This document shows, one piece after another, positions 1 through 8,779 of a stretch of DNA of 64,000 nucleotides. Every line of letters begins with the position of its first letter. Position 1 is the first letter of the stretch. The notes beneath the pieces were generated by a model. It was given only the letters and a program-made list of their open reading frames with translations, had not been told where the DNA came from and did no database searches. Source of the stretch: RYN-230 sp963793825 (GTDB lineage: Bacteria; Actinomycetota; Actinomycetes; Streptosporangiales; Streptosporangiaceae); NCBI GenBank assembly GCA_963793825.1, contig CAWCBE010000016.1, forward strand, positions 124,001 through 188,000, given 5' to 3'. Position numbers and translations under genes: made by a program.

Positions 1-328
1 ACCCGCCGCCGACCGCCACGAACGCATCCCACGGGCCGCTGGCCCGGCCGAACTCGATGGCGGCGTTCATGCTCTCGTCCGTTGGCTCCACGTGCACGCC
101 GTCGAACACCCGGGCCTCGATGCCGAACTGGGCCATCTGGTCTGCGACCCGCTGCGGGGTGCCGGTCGCGGCGACCCCGGGGTCGGTGATGACGAGGGCC
201 CGGCTCACCCCGTACTGGCTGAGGTCGAAGCCGATCTCGTCGGACGCTCCAGGCCCGAACTTGAGCTGTGGCGCGCCGTAGGTGAAGATCGCCTCCGGGT
301 GGGCCGGTACCGGGTTGGTGCTGGTCAC
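1..328 (-). CDS. Iron-containing alcohol dehydrogenase, N-terminal part (cut by window edge)
   Basis: Read on the minus strand from a GTG at 328, about 109 codons are present before the window ends. The start is supported by a strong GAGGAGG ribosome binding site eight bases or so upstream. The visible N-terminus contains a region of the form YGAPQLKFGPGA followed by EIG, then a segment ending VLVITDPG-like (here ALVITDPGV) and a VAVGGG turn. This is the N-terminal NAD(P)-binding half of iron-dependent (type III) alcohol dehydrogenases and is most like the hydroxyacid-oxoacid transhydrogenase branch. The metal-binding residues lie outside the window. It starts 12 bases after the stop of the lactonase-like gene, so the two are probably co-transcribed. 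The substrate cannot be judged from this part. Confidence 0.75.
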   Translation of the reverse strand, partial: MTSTNPVPAHPEAIFTYGAPQLKFGPGASDEIGFDLSQYGVSRALVITDPGVAATGTPQRVADQMAQFGIEARVFDGVHVEPTDESMNAAIEFGRASGPWDAFVAVGGG

Positions 329-340
329 GGGGGAGCCTCC

Positions 341-1153
341 TCAGGAGTAGTAGCCGTCGGGGGCGCGGCGCAGCGAGTGCAGCTGCTCGGCGTCATGCCC
401 GAAGATCACGGTGGCCTCGGATTTCTCGGCCATGTCACGCAGCTTCTCCACCGAGGCGTACCAGGCGGCGAGGTCGTTCACGATCGCGGCCGGGGTGGCC
501 GGGGGCCCGTAGGAATCGCCCATGTAGACCGCGTCCGAGGTGAAGATCATCGTGCCGGTCTCCGGCAGGTTAACCCGCATGGCCATGGTGCCCGGTGTGT
601 GCCCGGGCGCCTCGATGAAGCCCACCCCGGGCAGGAATTCCGTGTCGCCGGACACGGTCTCGAAGTCGATGCCCTCGTAGTCGGCCTTGAGGTGCGCGCC
701 GTTGAACGCGCCGTCGTAGCCGAACGCCCACTCCTTCTCCTTGTCGTTGACCACCAGCCGCGGCCCGGCCCCGGCGAAGGCGCGCACGTTCCCGGCGTGG
801 TCGAAATGCAGGTGCGAGAGGGCGACGTAGTCCAGCTGGGCCGGGGTCACGCCCAGCTGGGCGAGCCGCGAGTCGAGGTAGGAGTCCTCGTCCACCTGGT
901 CGTAAGGGAAGAACTCCTGCAGCCCGGTCGGCACCCAGCGGGTCTCCCAGTCCCGCGGGCAGCTGGTGTCCCACAGCAGCGTGCCCTCCGGCGTCTCGAC
1001 CAGGACGGCGTGGGTGGTGCACGGGTACCACTCCACCGGCTTGTCACGGTCGCCGCGGGACCGGATGCTGCGGCCCGGCTTGAGTAGCAGCCAGGTCAGG
1101 TCGCAGCTCATCGCACCGCAGTCGAGCACGTGCAGCCTCGTCGCTGTCGCCAT
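341..1153 (-). CDS. N-acyl homoserine lactonase-like metallo-beta-lactamase-fold hydrolase
   Basis: 270 residues. It has the full metal site of the MBL-fold lactonases: HLHFDH (His114, His116, Asp118, His119), a later APGHTPGT segment with His185, an Asp near 207 in FTSDAVY, and a His near 253. The N-terminus carries the WYPCTTHAVLVETPEG pattern of the AttM/AiiA-type lactonase group. Family members open the lactone ring of acyl homoserine lactones, but many relatives act on other lactones, so quorum quenching is inference. The ATG at 1153 has a GGGGAGA Shine-Dalgarno. It lies directly upstream of the alcohol dehydrogenase gene. A pairing of lactone hydrolase and hydroxyacid-type dehydrogenase would suit catabolism of a hydroxy-acid lactone at least as well as signalling. 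Confidence 0.8.
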   Translation of the reverse strand: MATATRLHVLDCGAMSCDLTWLLLKPGRSIRSRGDRDKPVEWYPCTTHAVLVETPEGTLLWDTSCPRDWETRWVPTGLQEFFPYDQVDEDSYLDSRLAQLGVTPAQLDYVALSHLHFDHAGNVRAFAGAGPRLVVNDKEKEWAFGYDGAFNGAHLKADYEGIDFETVSGDTEFLPGVGFIEAPGHTPGTMAMRVNLPETGTMIFTSDAVYMGDSYGPPATPAAIVNDLAAWYASVEKLRDMAEKSEATVIFGHDAEQLHSLRRAPDGYYS

Positions 1154-1228
1154 GTCATGTCTCCCCGAGATGGGCGGAAATGGGTCCTCCCGGGTTAATT
1201 ACCCCATCTCGTGCCGATCGACCGGCCT

Positions 1229-1307
1229 GGCCCGGGGCGGGCGCGCCCGGGCCCGCGGCGGGCCCCGGGACCGGGCCCGGGGCGGGCGCGCCCGGGGCCC
1301 GCGGCGA
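1229..1307. repeat. GC-only palindromic direct repeat
   Basis: Two near-identical copies of a roughly 34-base G/C-only unit (GGCCCGGGGCGGGCGCGCCC core) start near 1229 and 1273, 44 bases apart. Each contains the perfect palindrome GGGCGCGCCC. The block sits between the start of the lactonase gene and the decayed NodB fragment. It could form strong cruciform or hairpin structures and may stop transcription entering the glycan locus. No coding potential is credible here. Confidence 0.55.
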
Positions 1308-1379
1308 GACCGGGCTAACCCGGGCCAGTCCTGCCAACCGGGCGGATGAGGTAGCGGAAACCGCACGAAGAACGGATCC

Positions 1380-1745
1380 GTGCCCCACTTCGCGCGGTAC
1401 GCACTGCCGGTGCTGCACGGTTTCGGCTTCACCGCCACGGCGTTCGTCATCGGCGGGCTGCTCGGCGGGCAGAACGGCTGGGATCCGGACGGGCCGCGCA
1501 AGCCGCTGCTGGACGCCGGCCTGGTCCGGCAGGTGGCGGACGCGGGCATCGAGACCGGCTCGCACGGGCTGCGGTATGTGCGGTTGCCCGAGGCGGGGGC
1601 CGCCCTGGCCGACGAGGTCGGGGGCAGCCGGGGCGTCCTCCAGGCGGTGACCGGCCAGCCGGTGCCCGGGTTCTGCTACCCCTACGGCGCGGTCGCCGCC
1701 GCCGCCGCGGCGCAACGGGTCGGTGCGGCCGGTTACGACTACACC
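1380..1745 (+). pseudogene. Decayed polysaccharide deacetylase (NodB-domain) fragment
   Basis: The translation from 1380 matches the middle of a NodB deacetylase: PHFARYALPVL, a FTATAFVIGG strand, a GIETGSHGL segment, and a GFCYPYG motif followed by AAGYDY. The first catalytic motif (TFDDG) that should sit directly before PHFARY is missing, because upstream sequence is unrelated GC-rich DNA. The second histidine of the SHxxxH metal motif is replaced (SHGLRY). After AAGYDY at about 1742 the similarity is lost, and the frame runs on into the start of the next gene. I read this as a remnant that lost both ends. Its family matches the intact NodB gene at the far end of this glycan locus, so the cluster may once have had two deacetylases. 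Confidence 0.7.
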
Positions 1746-1915
1746 GGCTCACCTGGGCGTACCGCAGCCGGGCCGAATTCCGCCACTCTGCGTAGCCCCG
1801 CTACCCCTATTGGCCGACGCGCCGGGGGAGTGCCGCTGGCACAGTCGCAGCTAGGGGAAACCCGCCAGGCGGCTGCGGGCATGGCCGGCTGGCCGGAGGA
1901 TCGAGGGGACTCAGA

Positions 1916-3265
1916 GTGGCCGAGCACCGGCTTTCGCTCGCCGTCAACGGGCGCGAGAACCTGCTGCACAGCAGGCTTATCACCAGCACCCGGGACGGCG
2001 CCAGCAGGGCGGCCGGGACTGTCGCCATCGTCGGGCTGGGCTACGTCGGCCTGCCGACCGTGGTGGCCCTGCACGGCAAGAGCCGCCGGATCATCGGCCT
2101 GGACATCAGCTCCGACCGGCTCGCCGACATCGTCACCGGCCAGGCCGACCTCACCGGGCCGGACCAGGATCAGCTGGCCGTCGCGCTCGCGGATGGCAGC
2201 CTCGAGCTGACCACGGACCCGGCCGCCGTGGCCGGGGCCGGGGCGGTGATCATCTGCGTGCCGACCCCGGTGGACGGCCAGCACGCACCGGACCTGTCCG
2301 CGCTCCGCGCGGCCTGTGCCAGCGTGGTGGCGCAGGCGCGGCCGGGCCAGGTCATCATCCTCACCTCGACCAGCTACGTGGGGACCACCCGGGACCTGCT
2401 CACCGAGCCACTGCAGCGTCGCGGCCTGGTGCCGGGCCATGACATCTACGTGGCGTTCAGCCCGGAAAGGATCGACCCGGGTAACCCCGACCACCAGCAG
2501 AGCAGTACCCCCCGCGTGGTCGGCGGCGCCAGCCTGGAATGCACCGGCCGGGCCGCCGAGGTCATCGGCCTGCTCACCGACTCGGTGTACCTGGTGAGCT
2601 CCCCCGACGCCGCCGAGGCGGCCAAGCTGTACGAGAACATCTTCCGCGCGGTGTCCCTGGCCCTGGCCAACGAGTTCGCCGACGCGTGCGGCACGCTGGG
2701 CGTGGACCCGATCGAGGTGACGCTGGCCGCCGCGACCAAGCCCTTCGGCTTCCTCGGTGCCTTCCCCGGCTCCGGCGTGGGCGGCCACTGCATTCCCTGC
2801 GACCCGCACTACCTGCTCTGGCAGCTGAACGCGGGCGGCCGCCGGTCGCCGCTCATCGAGCAGGCCATGACGTCCATCGCGGAGCGGCCGGAACGGGTCA
2901 TCGAACGGGCCGCCGAGGTGCTGGCGGCCAGCGGGCGGGCGCTGGCGGGCGCGCGCGTGGTCGTGCTGGGGGCCAGCTACAAGCCGGGCGTCCGGGACGT
3001 GCGGGAGTCCCCCGCCCTGGCGCTGCTCGACGGGCTGCTGCTCGGCGGCGCGCAGGTGGCGTACTACGACCCGCTCGTCCCGGTGCTGGACCTGCCCGAC
3101 GGCCTGGTGCTGCGCAGCCTCACCGACCCGCACGGCGCGGACTGGGACCTGGCCGTCGCGCACACCCTGCACCCGGGGGTGGACTATTCCTGGGCGCACG
3201 ACTGCCCCCGGGTGCTGGACGCCACCTACCAGTTCTTCGATGCGGCTCATCGCGCGGTGGTCTGA
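1916..3265 (+). CDS. UDP-glucose/ManNAc-type nucleotide-sugar dehydrogenase
   Basis: 449 residues. This NAD-dependent enzyme oxidises a UDP-sugar C6 alcohol to the uronic acid. A Rossmann motif GLGYVGLP lies at residues 40-47, followed by VPTPVD, the FSPERIDPG segment typical of the family, a central helix with LYENIFRAV, and the catalytic cysteine in GVGGHCIPCDP near residue 292. The C-terminal domain has the GASYKPGVRDVRESP UDP-binding loop. Length and motifs agree with the WecC/TuaD/VipA-type family; which sugar is used is not decidable by eye. The GTG start at 1916 follows GAGGGGA. This is the first intact gene of the plus-strand glycan operon and would supply a uronic-acid building block. 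Confidence 0.9.
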   Translation: MAEHRLSLAVNGRENLLHSRLITSTRDGASRAAGTVAIVGLGYVGLPTVVALHGKSRRIIGLDISSDRLADIVTGQADLTGPDQDQLAVALADGSLELTTDPAAVAGAGAVIICVPTPVDGQHAPDLSALRAACASVVAQARPGQVIILTSTSYVGTTRDLLTEPLQRRGLVPGHDIYVAFSPERIDPGNPDHQQSSTPRVVGGASLECTGRAAEVIGLLTDSVYLVSSPDAAEAAKLYENIFRAVSLALANEFADACGTLGVDPIEVTLAAATKPFGFLGAFPGSGVGGHCIPCDPHYLLWQLNAGGRRSPLIEQAMTSIAERPERVIERAAEVLAASGRALAGARVVVLGASYKPGVRDVRESPALALLDGLLLGGAQVAYYDPLVPVLDLPDGLVLRSLTDPHGADWDLAVAHTLHPGVDYSWAHDCPRVLDATYQFFDAAHRAVV

Positions 3266-3275
3266 GGCGCTGGCC

Positions 3276-4732
3276 ATGCTCAGTGACCTGCGCGACGCGG
3301 ACGTGAGCACCCCCGCGGTGGTGCTCAAGCTGGACCGGAACCCGCTGCACCACGGCACGCTCGGGGTGACCCGCAGCCTCGGGCGGCTCGGCGTGCCGGT
3401 GTACGGGGTGCATGAGGGTTGGTGGGCGCCCGCGGCGAACTCCCGTTACCTGGCCGGGCGGGTGTTCTGGCCGCCCGAGCCGGAACAGGCCCAACGGATC
3501 CAGGCCGGGCTGCTCGACCTGGCCAGCCGGATCGGCCGACCGGCGGTGCTCATCGCGACCGACGATGCGGGCGCGATCTTCCTGGCGGAGCAGGGGGAAC
3601 CGCTGCGCGGCGCGTACCTGTTCCCGCAACCGCCCGCGGACCTGCCCAGGCAGGTGGCCGACAAGTACTCCCTGTTCACGCTGTGCCGTGAGCTGGGGGT
3701 ACCCAGCCCGCGGGCCATGATGGCCTGGTCACCGGGCGAGGCCGAGGGCTTCGCGGCCGAGGCCGGGTTCCCGGTCATCGCGAAACTGGCCGCGCCCTGG
3801 CGGCCCGCGGCGGCCTGCGGGCCGGCCACCGCGGGCCGGCCCCGGCGGGGGACGCGGCGCGGGGGCCGGGACTGCGCAGCACCACGATCGTGCGCACCCC
3901 GGCGGACCTGGACGCACTCTACCGCCGCTGCGCGCAGGCCGGCCTGGGCCTGATGCTACAGGAGTACATCCCGGCCGGGCCCGGCCAGGACTGGTTCTTC
4001 CACGGCTACTGCGACGCCCGCTCCCGCAGCCTGGCCGCGTTCACTGGTGTCAAGGACCGGTCCTACCCGGCGCACGCCGGGCTGACCAGCCTGGGCCGGG
4101 CCGTGCCGAACCGCGAGCTCACCGAGCAGGTGACCGGGCTGTTCCGGCGGGTGGGCTTCCGCGGCCTCGCCGACCTCGACCTGCGCCGCGATCCCCGGGA
4201 TGGCGAGTACAAGCTGCTCGACTTCAACCCCCGGCTGGGGGCCCAGTTCCGGCTGTTCACCGACCCCGCGGGCATCGACGTGGCCCGGGCCGCCTACCTG
4301 GACCTGACCGGCCAGCCTGCCGCCGCGGGCCAGGTCACCCCGGGGCGCCGCTTCCTGACGGAGAACTACGACCCGCTCGGCGCGATCGGCTACTGGCGCG
4401 CGGGTGAGCTCGGGCTGGCGGCCTGGGCGGCCTCGGTGCGCGGGGCCGACGAGACCGCCTGGTTCGCCCGGGACGACCTCGTGCCGTTCGGGCTGATGTG
4501 CCTGCGGATGAGCTGGCGGGCGGTCAGCCGCCGCTGGTCGCGGGGCCCGTCCGTGCGGCCGCGCGCCGCGGGTGGGCCCCGGTACAGCCCGGGGCGGGGG
4601 GCGGCCCGGGCCGGGGTGGCCCGGACGGGGGCCGCCCGGACCGGGACCGCCCCGGAGAGTGCCGCGCGCGGCGGCCGGGCGCCCCGGCAGGAGGACACGG
4701 CATGGTCCGAGAGGGCGGGGGAGAAGGCATGA
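3276..4732 (+). pseudogene. ATP-grasp ligase (carboxylate-amine ligase type), frameshifted
   Basis: Two ORF pieces in different frames encode one ATP-grasp protein. The first (from ATG 3276; an in-frame ATG at 3240 overlaps the upstream gene and lacks a binding site) gives the N-terminal domain and the KYSLFTLCRELGVPSP / GFPVIAKLA ATP-binding strand. The second (in frame from about 3850 to 4732) continues with TTIVRTPADLDALY, LMLQEYIPAG, a GYCDARS strand, GLADLDLRRD and the metal-binding DFNPRLG. The frame changes by one or two bases in a run of G/C-only sequence at about 3800-3870, which is also longer and more repetitive than expected there. Family members join a carboxylate to an amine using ATP. 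Next to a uronic-acid-forming dehydrogenase, amidation of a glycan sugar acid is plausible but unproven. The break may be a sequencing indel. Confidence 0.75.
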
Positions 4733-5961
4733 GCAGCACGACGGATGTGGCCATCGTGGGGGCGGGCCCGTACGGGCTGTCCGTGGCGGCCCACCTGCGC
4801 CGCTCCGGGCTGGCGGTCCGGCAGTTCGGCCTGCCCATGCACCTGTGGCGGGCCAAGATGCCGCGGGGCATGTACCTCAAGTCGCAGGGGTTCGCCTCCA
4901 ACCTGTCCGATCCCGCGGCGGCCTGCACCCTCGGCGCGTTCTGCCGGGCGACCGGCCGGCCCTACGCCGACTACGGCCTGCCGGTGCCGCTGGATGACTT
5001 CGTCGCCTACGGCCAGTGGTTCCAGCAGGCGCAGGCCCTGGACGTGGCCGAGGTCCTGGTGACCCGGGTCACCCCGGCGGGCGGCGGCTACCAGCTGGAC
5101 CTGGCCGACGGCGGGCAGGTACCGGCCCGCCAGGTGGTGCTGGCCATCGGGGTGGAGCACTTCGCCTACGTGCCGCCGCCGCTGGCCGGGCTGCCGGGGG
5201 CCGCGTGCACGCACAGTTCCGCGCACGCCGACCTGGCCGGGTTCGCCGGGCGGCGGGTCGTGGTAGTCGGCGCGGGCCAGTCGGCGCTGGAGTCCGCGGC
5301 CCTGCTGCATGAGCACGGTGCCGACGTGCGGATCGTGATGCGGGAGCCGCGGGTGGCCTGGAACGGCGCACCGCTGCCGCCGGGCCGCCCGCTCCGGCAG
5401 CGGCTCCGTGAGCCGGAGGCCGGCCTCGGGTCCGGCTGGGGGACCTGGTTCTACTCGCGGCGGCCCGGGCTGTTCCGGCACCTGCCGGAGGCCACCCGGG
5501 TGCACCGGGCGCGCACCGCGCTCGGCCCGGCCGGGGCCAGCTGGCTGCGCGGCCGGGTCGAGGGGCAGTTCCCGATCCTGGCCGGCCACGACCTGGAGTG
5601 GGCCGAGGCCGGACCGGACGGGGTCCGGCTCGGCCTGGTCAGCACGGCCGGCCGGGCCGCCGAGCTGACCGCGGATCACGTCATCGCGGCCACCGGGTAC
5701 CGGCCGGACCTGGGCCGGCTGCCGTTCGCCGGCCCGGAGCTGACCGCCCGGCTGCGCACCGTGGCCGGCACCCCGGTGGTGGACCGCGACTACCAGTCCA
5801 CGTCCCCCGGGCTGTACGTGATCGGGCCGGGGGTCGCCCCGACCTTCGGCCCGGTGATGCGGTTCGTGTTCGGCGCCGATCACGCGGCCCGCACGGTGAG
5901 CCGGCGGCTGTCCGCGGGCGCCGGCAGGCCCGCCCGGGTGGCCGTGCGGGCCGGCCGGTGA
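4729..5961 (+). CDS. FAD/NAD(P)-binding oxidoreductase
   Basis: 410 residues. It has the N-terminal dinucleotide motif GAGPYGLS near residue 12, a second Rossmann motif (VVVGAGQSALESAALL) in the middle, and an ATGYRPDLG segment near the C-terminus. This is the two-dinucleotide layout of flavin monooxygenase and pyridine-nucleotide oxidoreductase families, closest in feel to the lysine/ornithine N-hydroxylase-like group. The ATG overlaps the stop of the ATP-grasp gene (ATGA) and has GGGGGAG upstream, so the two are translationally coupled. A role in modifying the glycan or an amino compound attached to it is inference from position. Its stop overlaps the next start. Confidence 0.75.
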   Translation: MSSTTDVAIVGAGPYGLSVAAHLRRSGLAVRQFGLPMHLWRAKMPRGMYLKSQGFASNLSDPAAACTLGAFCRATGRPYADYGLPVPLDDFVAYGQWFQQAQALDVAEVLVTRVTPAGGGYQLDLADGGQVPARQVVLAIGVEHFAYVPPPLAGLPGAACTHSSAHADLAGFAGRRVVVVGAGQSALESAALLHEHGADVRIVMREPRVAWNGAPLPPGRPLRQRLREPEAGLGSGWGTWFYSRRPGLFRHLPEATRVHRARTALGPAGASWLRGRVEGQFPILAGHDLEWAEAGPDGVRLGLVSTAGRAAELTADHVIAATGYRPDLGRLPFAGPELTARLRTVAGTPVVDRDYQSTSPGLYVIGPGVAPTFGPVMRFVFGADHAARTVSRRLSAGAGRPARVAVRAGR

Positions 5962-7643
5962 CCGTGCCGGGCTCCCTGACCGGGCTGCCGCGGGCACGGC
6001 TGGCGCCCCGGGGGGCGGCGGCCGCCGGGGCCGGCCGCGACGGTGCGGCGCGGGTGCCGGCCACGGCGCGGACCGCCGGGCGCGTGGTGGCGGCGGCCGG
6101 GCTGCCGCTGGCCGACGCGCTCACGCTGGCCGCCGTGGCCGGCGCGGCCGCGCTGGCCGGCTGGCCGGGAGCGGGCTGGCCCGCCAGCGAGTGGCTGGGT
6201 GGTGGCTGGCTAGGTGGTGGCCGGCTGGCCAGCGGCTGGCTGGGGGGCTGGCTGCTGGCCGGATACCTGGCGGTGGTGTTCCTCGCCCTGTCCGCCAGCG
6301 GGCTGCACCGGCTGCGGATCACCCTGCGCGTCGCTGACCAGGCGGGCCGGATCGCCGCGGCGGCGCTGCTACCCGGCATCATGCTGCTGCCCGCCGTCCC
6401 GGCCGGGCCGGTGTTCCGGCTGGCGCTGGGAACCGCGGCCGCGCTGATAGCGGTGCGGGTGGCCGGCTCGGCCGCGGTGCGCGCCGCGCGGCGGCGCGGC
6501 CTGCTGACCGAGCCGGCCGTGCTGGCCGGGGCGGGCCCGGAGGCCCGGCAGCTGGCCCGGCTGCTCGGCGAGCACCCCGAGCTGGGCCTGCGGGTCCGGG
6601 GGTTCGTGGCGGACACGGCCCCGCCCGGAAGCATGGTGGACGGCCCCGGGCCGCCGCTGCGGGTGCTGGGCGGCACCGGCGACCTGGCCGCCGTGGTGGC
6701 CCGGGAGGGCATCAGCCGGGTCATCGTGGCCGATGCTGACGGCAGCCTCGATGCTGACACCGGTATCGGTGCGGCCGTCGCCCCCGGTGCGGCGGCGGAC
6801 CTGGCCGGCGCCCTGCGCGGGGCTCGTGAGCTGGGGGCGGACGTGTGCGTGCGGCCGCGGCTGGCCGCGCTGGGCGCGGCGGTGCCCCGCGGGTGCCTGG
6901 ACGAAGTCTGGGGGGTGCCGCTGATCCCGCTGCGCCGCTCCGGCCCGCGCCAGGCTGGCCGCCTGGCCAAGCGGGCCTTCGACGCAGGGTCGGCGGCGGC
7001 GCTGCTGATCCTGACCGCCCCGCTGCTCGCCGCGGCCGGGCTGGCCGTCCGGCTGCGGCTGCGCCGCCCGGCGCTGTTCCGGCAGGTCCGCATCGTCGGG
7101 CCGGGGCGCCAGGCAGAGATCGTCAAGCTGCGCACGCTCGGCCAGCACGGTGACCCGGATACCTGCTGGGCGGTGCCCGCCGGGCGCTGCGGCCGGCTCG
7201 GCCGGTTCCTCCGGGTGACCCACATCGACGAGCTGCCCCAGCTGGCCAGCGTGCTGCGTGGGGACATGTCGCTGGTCGGGCCGCGCCCGGAACGGCCGCA
7301 CTTCGCCCGCCAGTTCGCCGTGGCCGTCCCCGGGTACGCCGGCCGGGACCGGATGCCGGCCGGGCTGACCGGATGGGCCCAGGTGCACGCGCTGAACGGG
7401 GACACCCCCATCAGCGACCGGGCCCGCTTCGACAACTACTACATCGAGTACTGGTCGTTCTGGCTGGACCTGCTGATCCTGGCCCGCACCGTGACCAGCA
7501 CCGCGGCCGAGGCGGCCCGCTGGGCCGCCCGGCCCGGCGGCGCCGCCCGGCCCGGCCGGGCGGGCGAGCCGGGGATCGGCCTGGTCCCCGGGCCGATCCC
7601 CGGGCCGCCGGCCCGCAGTCCCGCGCGAGGAGGTGGCTCATGA
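5958..7643 (+). CDS. Exopolysaccharide polyprenyl-phosphate sugar transferase
   Basis: 561 residues from a GTG that overlaps the previous stop (GTGA). The N-terminal half has several membrane helices and a Rossmann-like CoA-binding-type domain. The C-terminal catalytic domain (about residues 340-540) has KRAFDAGSA, the VGPGRQAEIVKLRT loop, RFLRVTHIDELPQL, GDMSLVGPRPERP, AGLTGWAQV and NYYIEYWS. These are the hallmarks of bacterial sugar transferases (WbaP/CpsE/EpsL type) that place the first sugar phosphate on undecaprenyl phosphate at the membrane. This gene therefore most likely starts repeat-unit synthesis for the locus. A Trp/Gly-rich repetitive stretch interrupts the membrane part near residues 70-100. 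Confidence 0.9.
   Translation: MTVPGSLTGLPRARLAPRGAAAAGAGRDGAARVPATARTAGRVVAAAGLPLADALTLAAVAGAAALAGWPGAGWPASEWLGGGWLGGGRLASGWLGGWLLAGYLAVVFLALSASGLHRLRITLRVADQAGRIAAAALLPGIMLLPAVPAGPVFRLALGTAAALIAVRVAGSAAVRAARRRGLLTEPAVLAGAGPEARQLARLLGEHPELGLRVRGFVADTAPPGSMVDGPGPPLRVLGGTGDLAAVVAREGISRVIVADADGSLDADTGIGAAVAPGAAADLAGALRGARELGADVCVRPRLAALGAAVPRGCLDEVWGVPLIPLRRSGPRQAGRLAKRAFDAGSAAALLILTAPLLAAAGLAVRLRLRRPALFRQVRIVGPGRQAEIVKLRTLGQHGDPDTCWAVPAGRCGRLGRFLRVTHIDELPQLASVLRGDMSLVGPRPERPHFARQFAVAVPGYAGRDRMPAGLTGWAQVHALNGDTPISDRARFDNYYIEYWSFWLDLLILARTVTSTAAEAARWAARPGGAARPGRAGEPGIGLVPGPIPGPPARSPARGGGS
6165..6255 (+). repeat. In-frame Gly/Trp-coding tandem repeat inside the sugar transferase
   Basis: Imperfect repeats of a GGCTGGCTGGGTGGT-like unit encode runs such as EWLGGGWLGGGRL between membrane helices of the sugar transferase. 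Period is a multiple of three, so the frame is kept. It looks like a slipped-strand expansion in a loop that tolerates length change. Confidence 0.6.
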
Positions 7644-8779
7644 AGGTCCTGCACGTGATCACCGGCCTGCGGGTCGGCGGCGCCGAACTCCAGCTCCGCT
7701 CGGTCCTGCAGCACACCCGGCACGAATCCGAGGTGGTGACGCTGTACAACCCTGGCCCGGTAGCCGACATGATCCGGGCCGACGGGGGCCGGGTCGGCGA
7801 CCTCGGGATGACCCGCAACACCCAGCTTTCCGCGCTGCTGCGGCTGCGGCGGCTGGTCCGCCGCGGCGGCTACGACGTGGTGCACACCCACCTCTACCGG
7901 TCCCAGATCTACGGCCGTCCCGCCGCCTGGCTGGCGGGGACCCCGGTGATACTGAGCACCGAGCACTCCATCGGCGAGACGCACCTGGAACGCAGGCCGA
8001 TGACGCGGGGCGTCCGGGCGCTGTACCTGGCCACCGAGTTCCTTTCCGACGCCACGATCGCGGTGTCCGCCACGGTCCGCGAGCGGCTGCTGGCCTGGGG
8101 CGTGCGGGACCGCCGGGTGACGGTGATCCCGAACGGGGTGGACCTGCAGCGCGTGGCGTTCGACGCCAGCGCCCGGGACCGGGTCCGGGCCGGCTTCGGC
8201 ATCCCGGATGACGCCTACGTCATCGGGGTGCTCGGGCGGCTGGACCCGAACAAGCAGTTCGAGATGGTCATCGAGGCCGCGGCGCCGCTGCTCGGCGAAG
8301 GCACCCGGCTGCTCATCGTCGGCCAGGGCGACGAGCGGGCCCGGCTGGAGCAGGCGGCCCGGGACAGCGGGGCCGCGGGGCAGGTCATCTTCGCCGGGGA
8401 GCGGCACGACGTGGCGGCCATGCTGTCCGCGATGGACCTGTTCGTGGCGTCCTCCCGGCAGGAGACCTTCGGCCTGTCGGTCCTGGAGGCGCTGGCCAAC
8501 GGCGCCCCGGTGCTCTACACCACCTGCCCGGCGCTGGACGGCCTGGACGCCGGGCGGGCGCAGCAGGTGCCGTCCACCGTGGCCGGGCTGCGCGCCGCCA
8601 TGGCGGCGGAACTGCGGGCGGGCCGGCGGCCGCGCACCGCCGAGCCGGCCGTGGAGAAGGAGTACAGCATCGAGGCGGTCACCGCGCGGATCGACGACCT
8701 GTACGAACGGCTGGCCGGGCGGCGCACCTGGCGCACGGTCCTGCGGTCGGCCAGGCCGCGCACGGGAGGAACGCGATGA
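7640..8779 (+). CDS. GT4-family glycosyltransferase
   Basis: 379 residues. The N-terminus VLHVITGLRVGGAE is the acceptor-side glycine loop of GT-B family 4 enzymes, followed by DVVHTHLYRSQ, an IAVS strand, VIPNGVDL, GVLGRLDPNKQ and the EX7E-type segment SSRQETFGLSVLEAL. It would transfer a sugar from a nucleotide donor to the lipid-linked glycan on the cytoplasmic face. The ATG at 7640 overlaps the sugar transferase stop and has GAGGAGG upstream. The donor sugar is not predictable by eye. Confidence 0.88.
   Translation: MKVLHVITGLRVGGAELQLRSVLQHTRHESEVVTLYNPGPVADMIRADGGRVGDLGMTRNTQLSALLRLRRLVRRGGYDVVHTHLYRSQIYGRPAAWLAGTPVILSTEHSIGETHLERRPMTRGVRALYLATEFLSDATIAVSATVRERLLAWGVRDRRVTVIPNGVDLQRVAFDASARDRVRAGFGIPDDAYVIGVLGRLDPNKQFEMVIEAAAPLLGEGTRLLIVGQGDERARLEQAARDSGAAGQVIFAGERHDVAAMLSAMDLFVASSRQETFGLSVLEALANGAPVLYTTCPALDGLDAGRAQQVPSTVAGLRAAMAAELRAGRRPRTAEPAVEKEYSIEAVTARIDDLYERLAGRRTWRTVLRSARPRTGGTR

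Noticed and set aside
1739..3358. 539-codon minus-strand frame opposite the nucleotide-sugar dehydrogenase
   Set aside because: No recognisable motif; the dehydrogenase on the plus strand has all family motifs.
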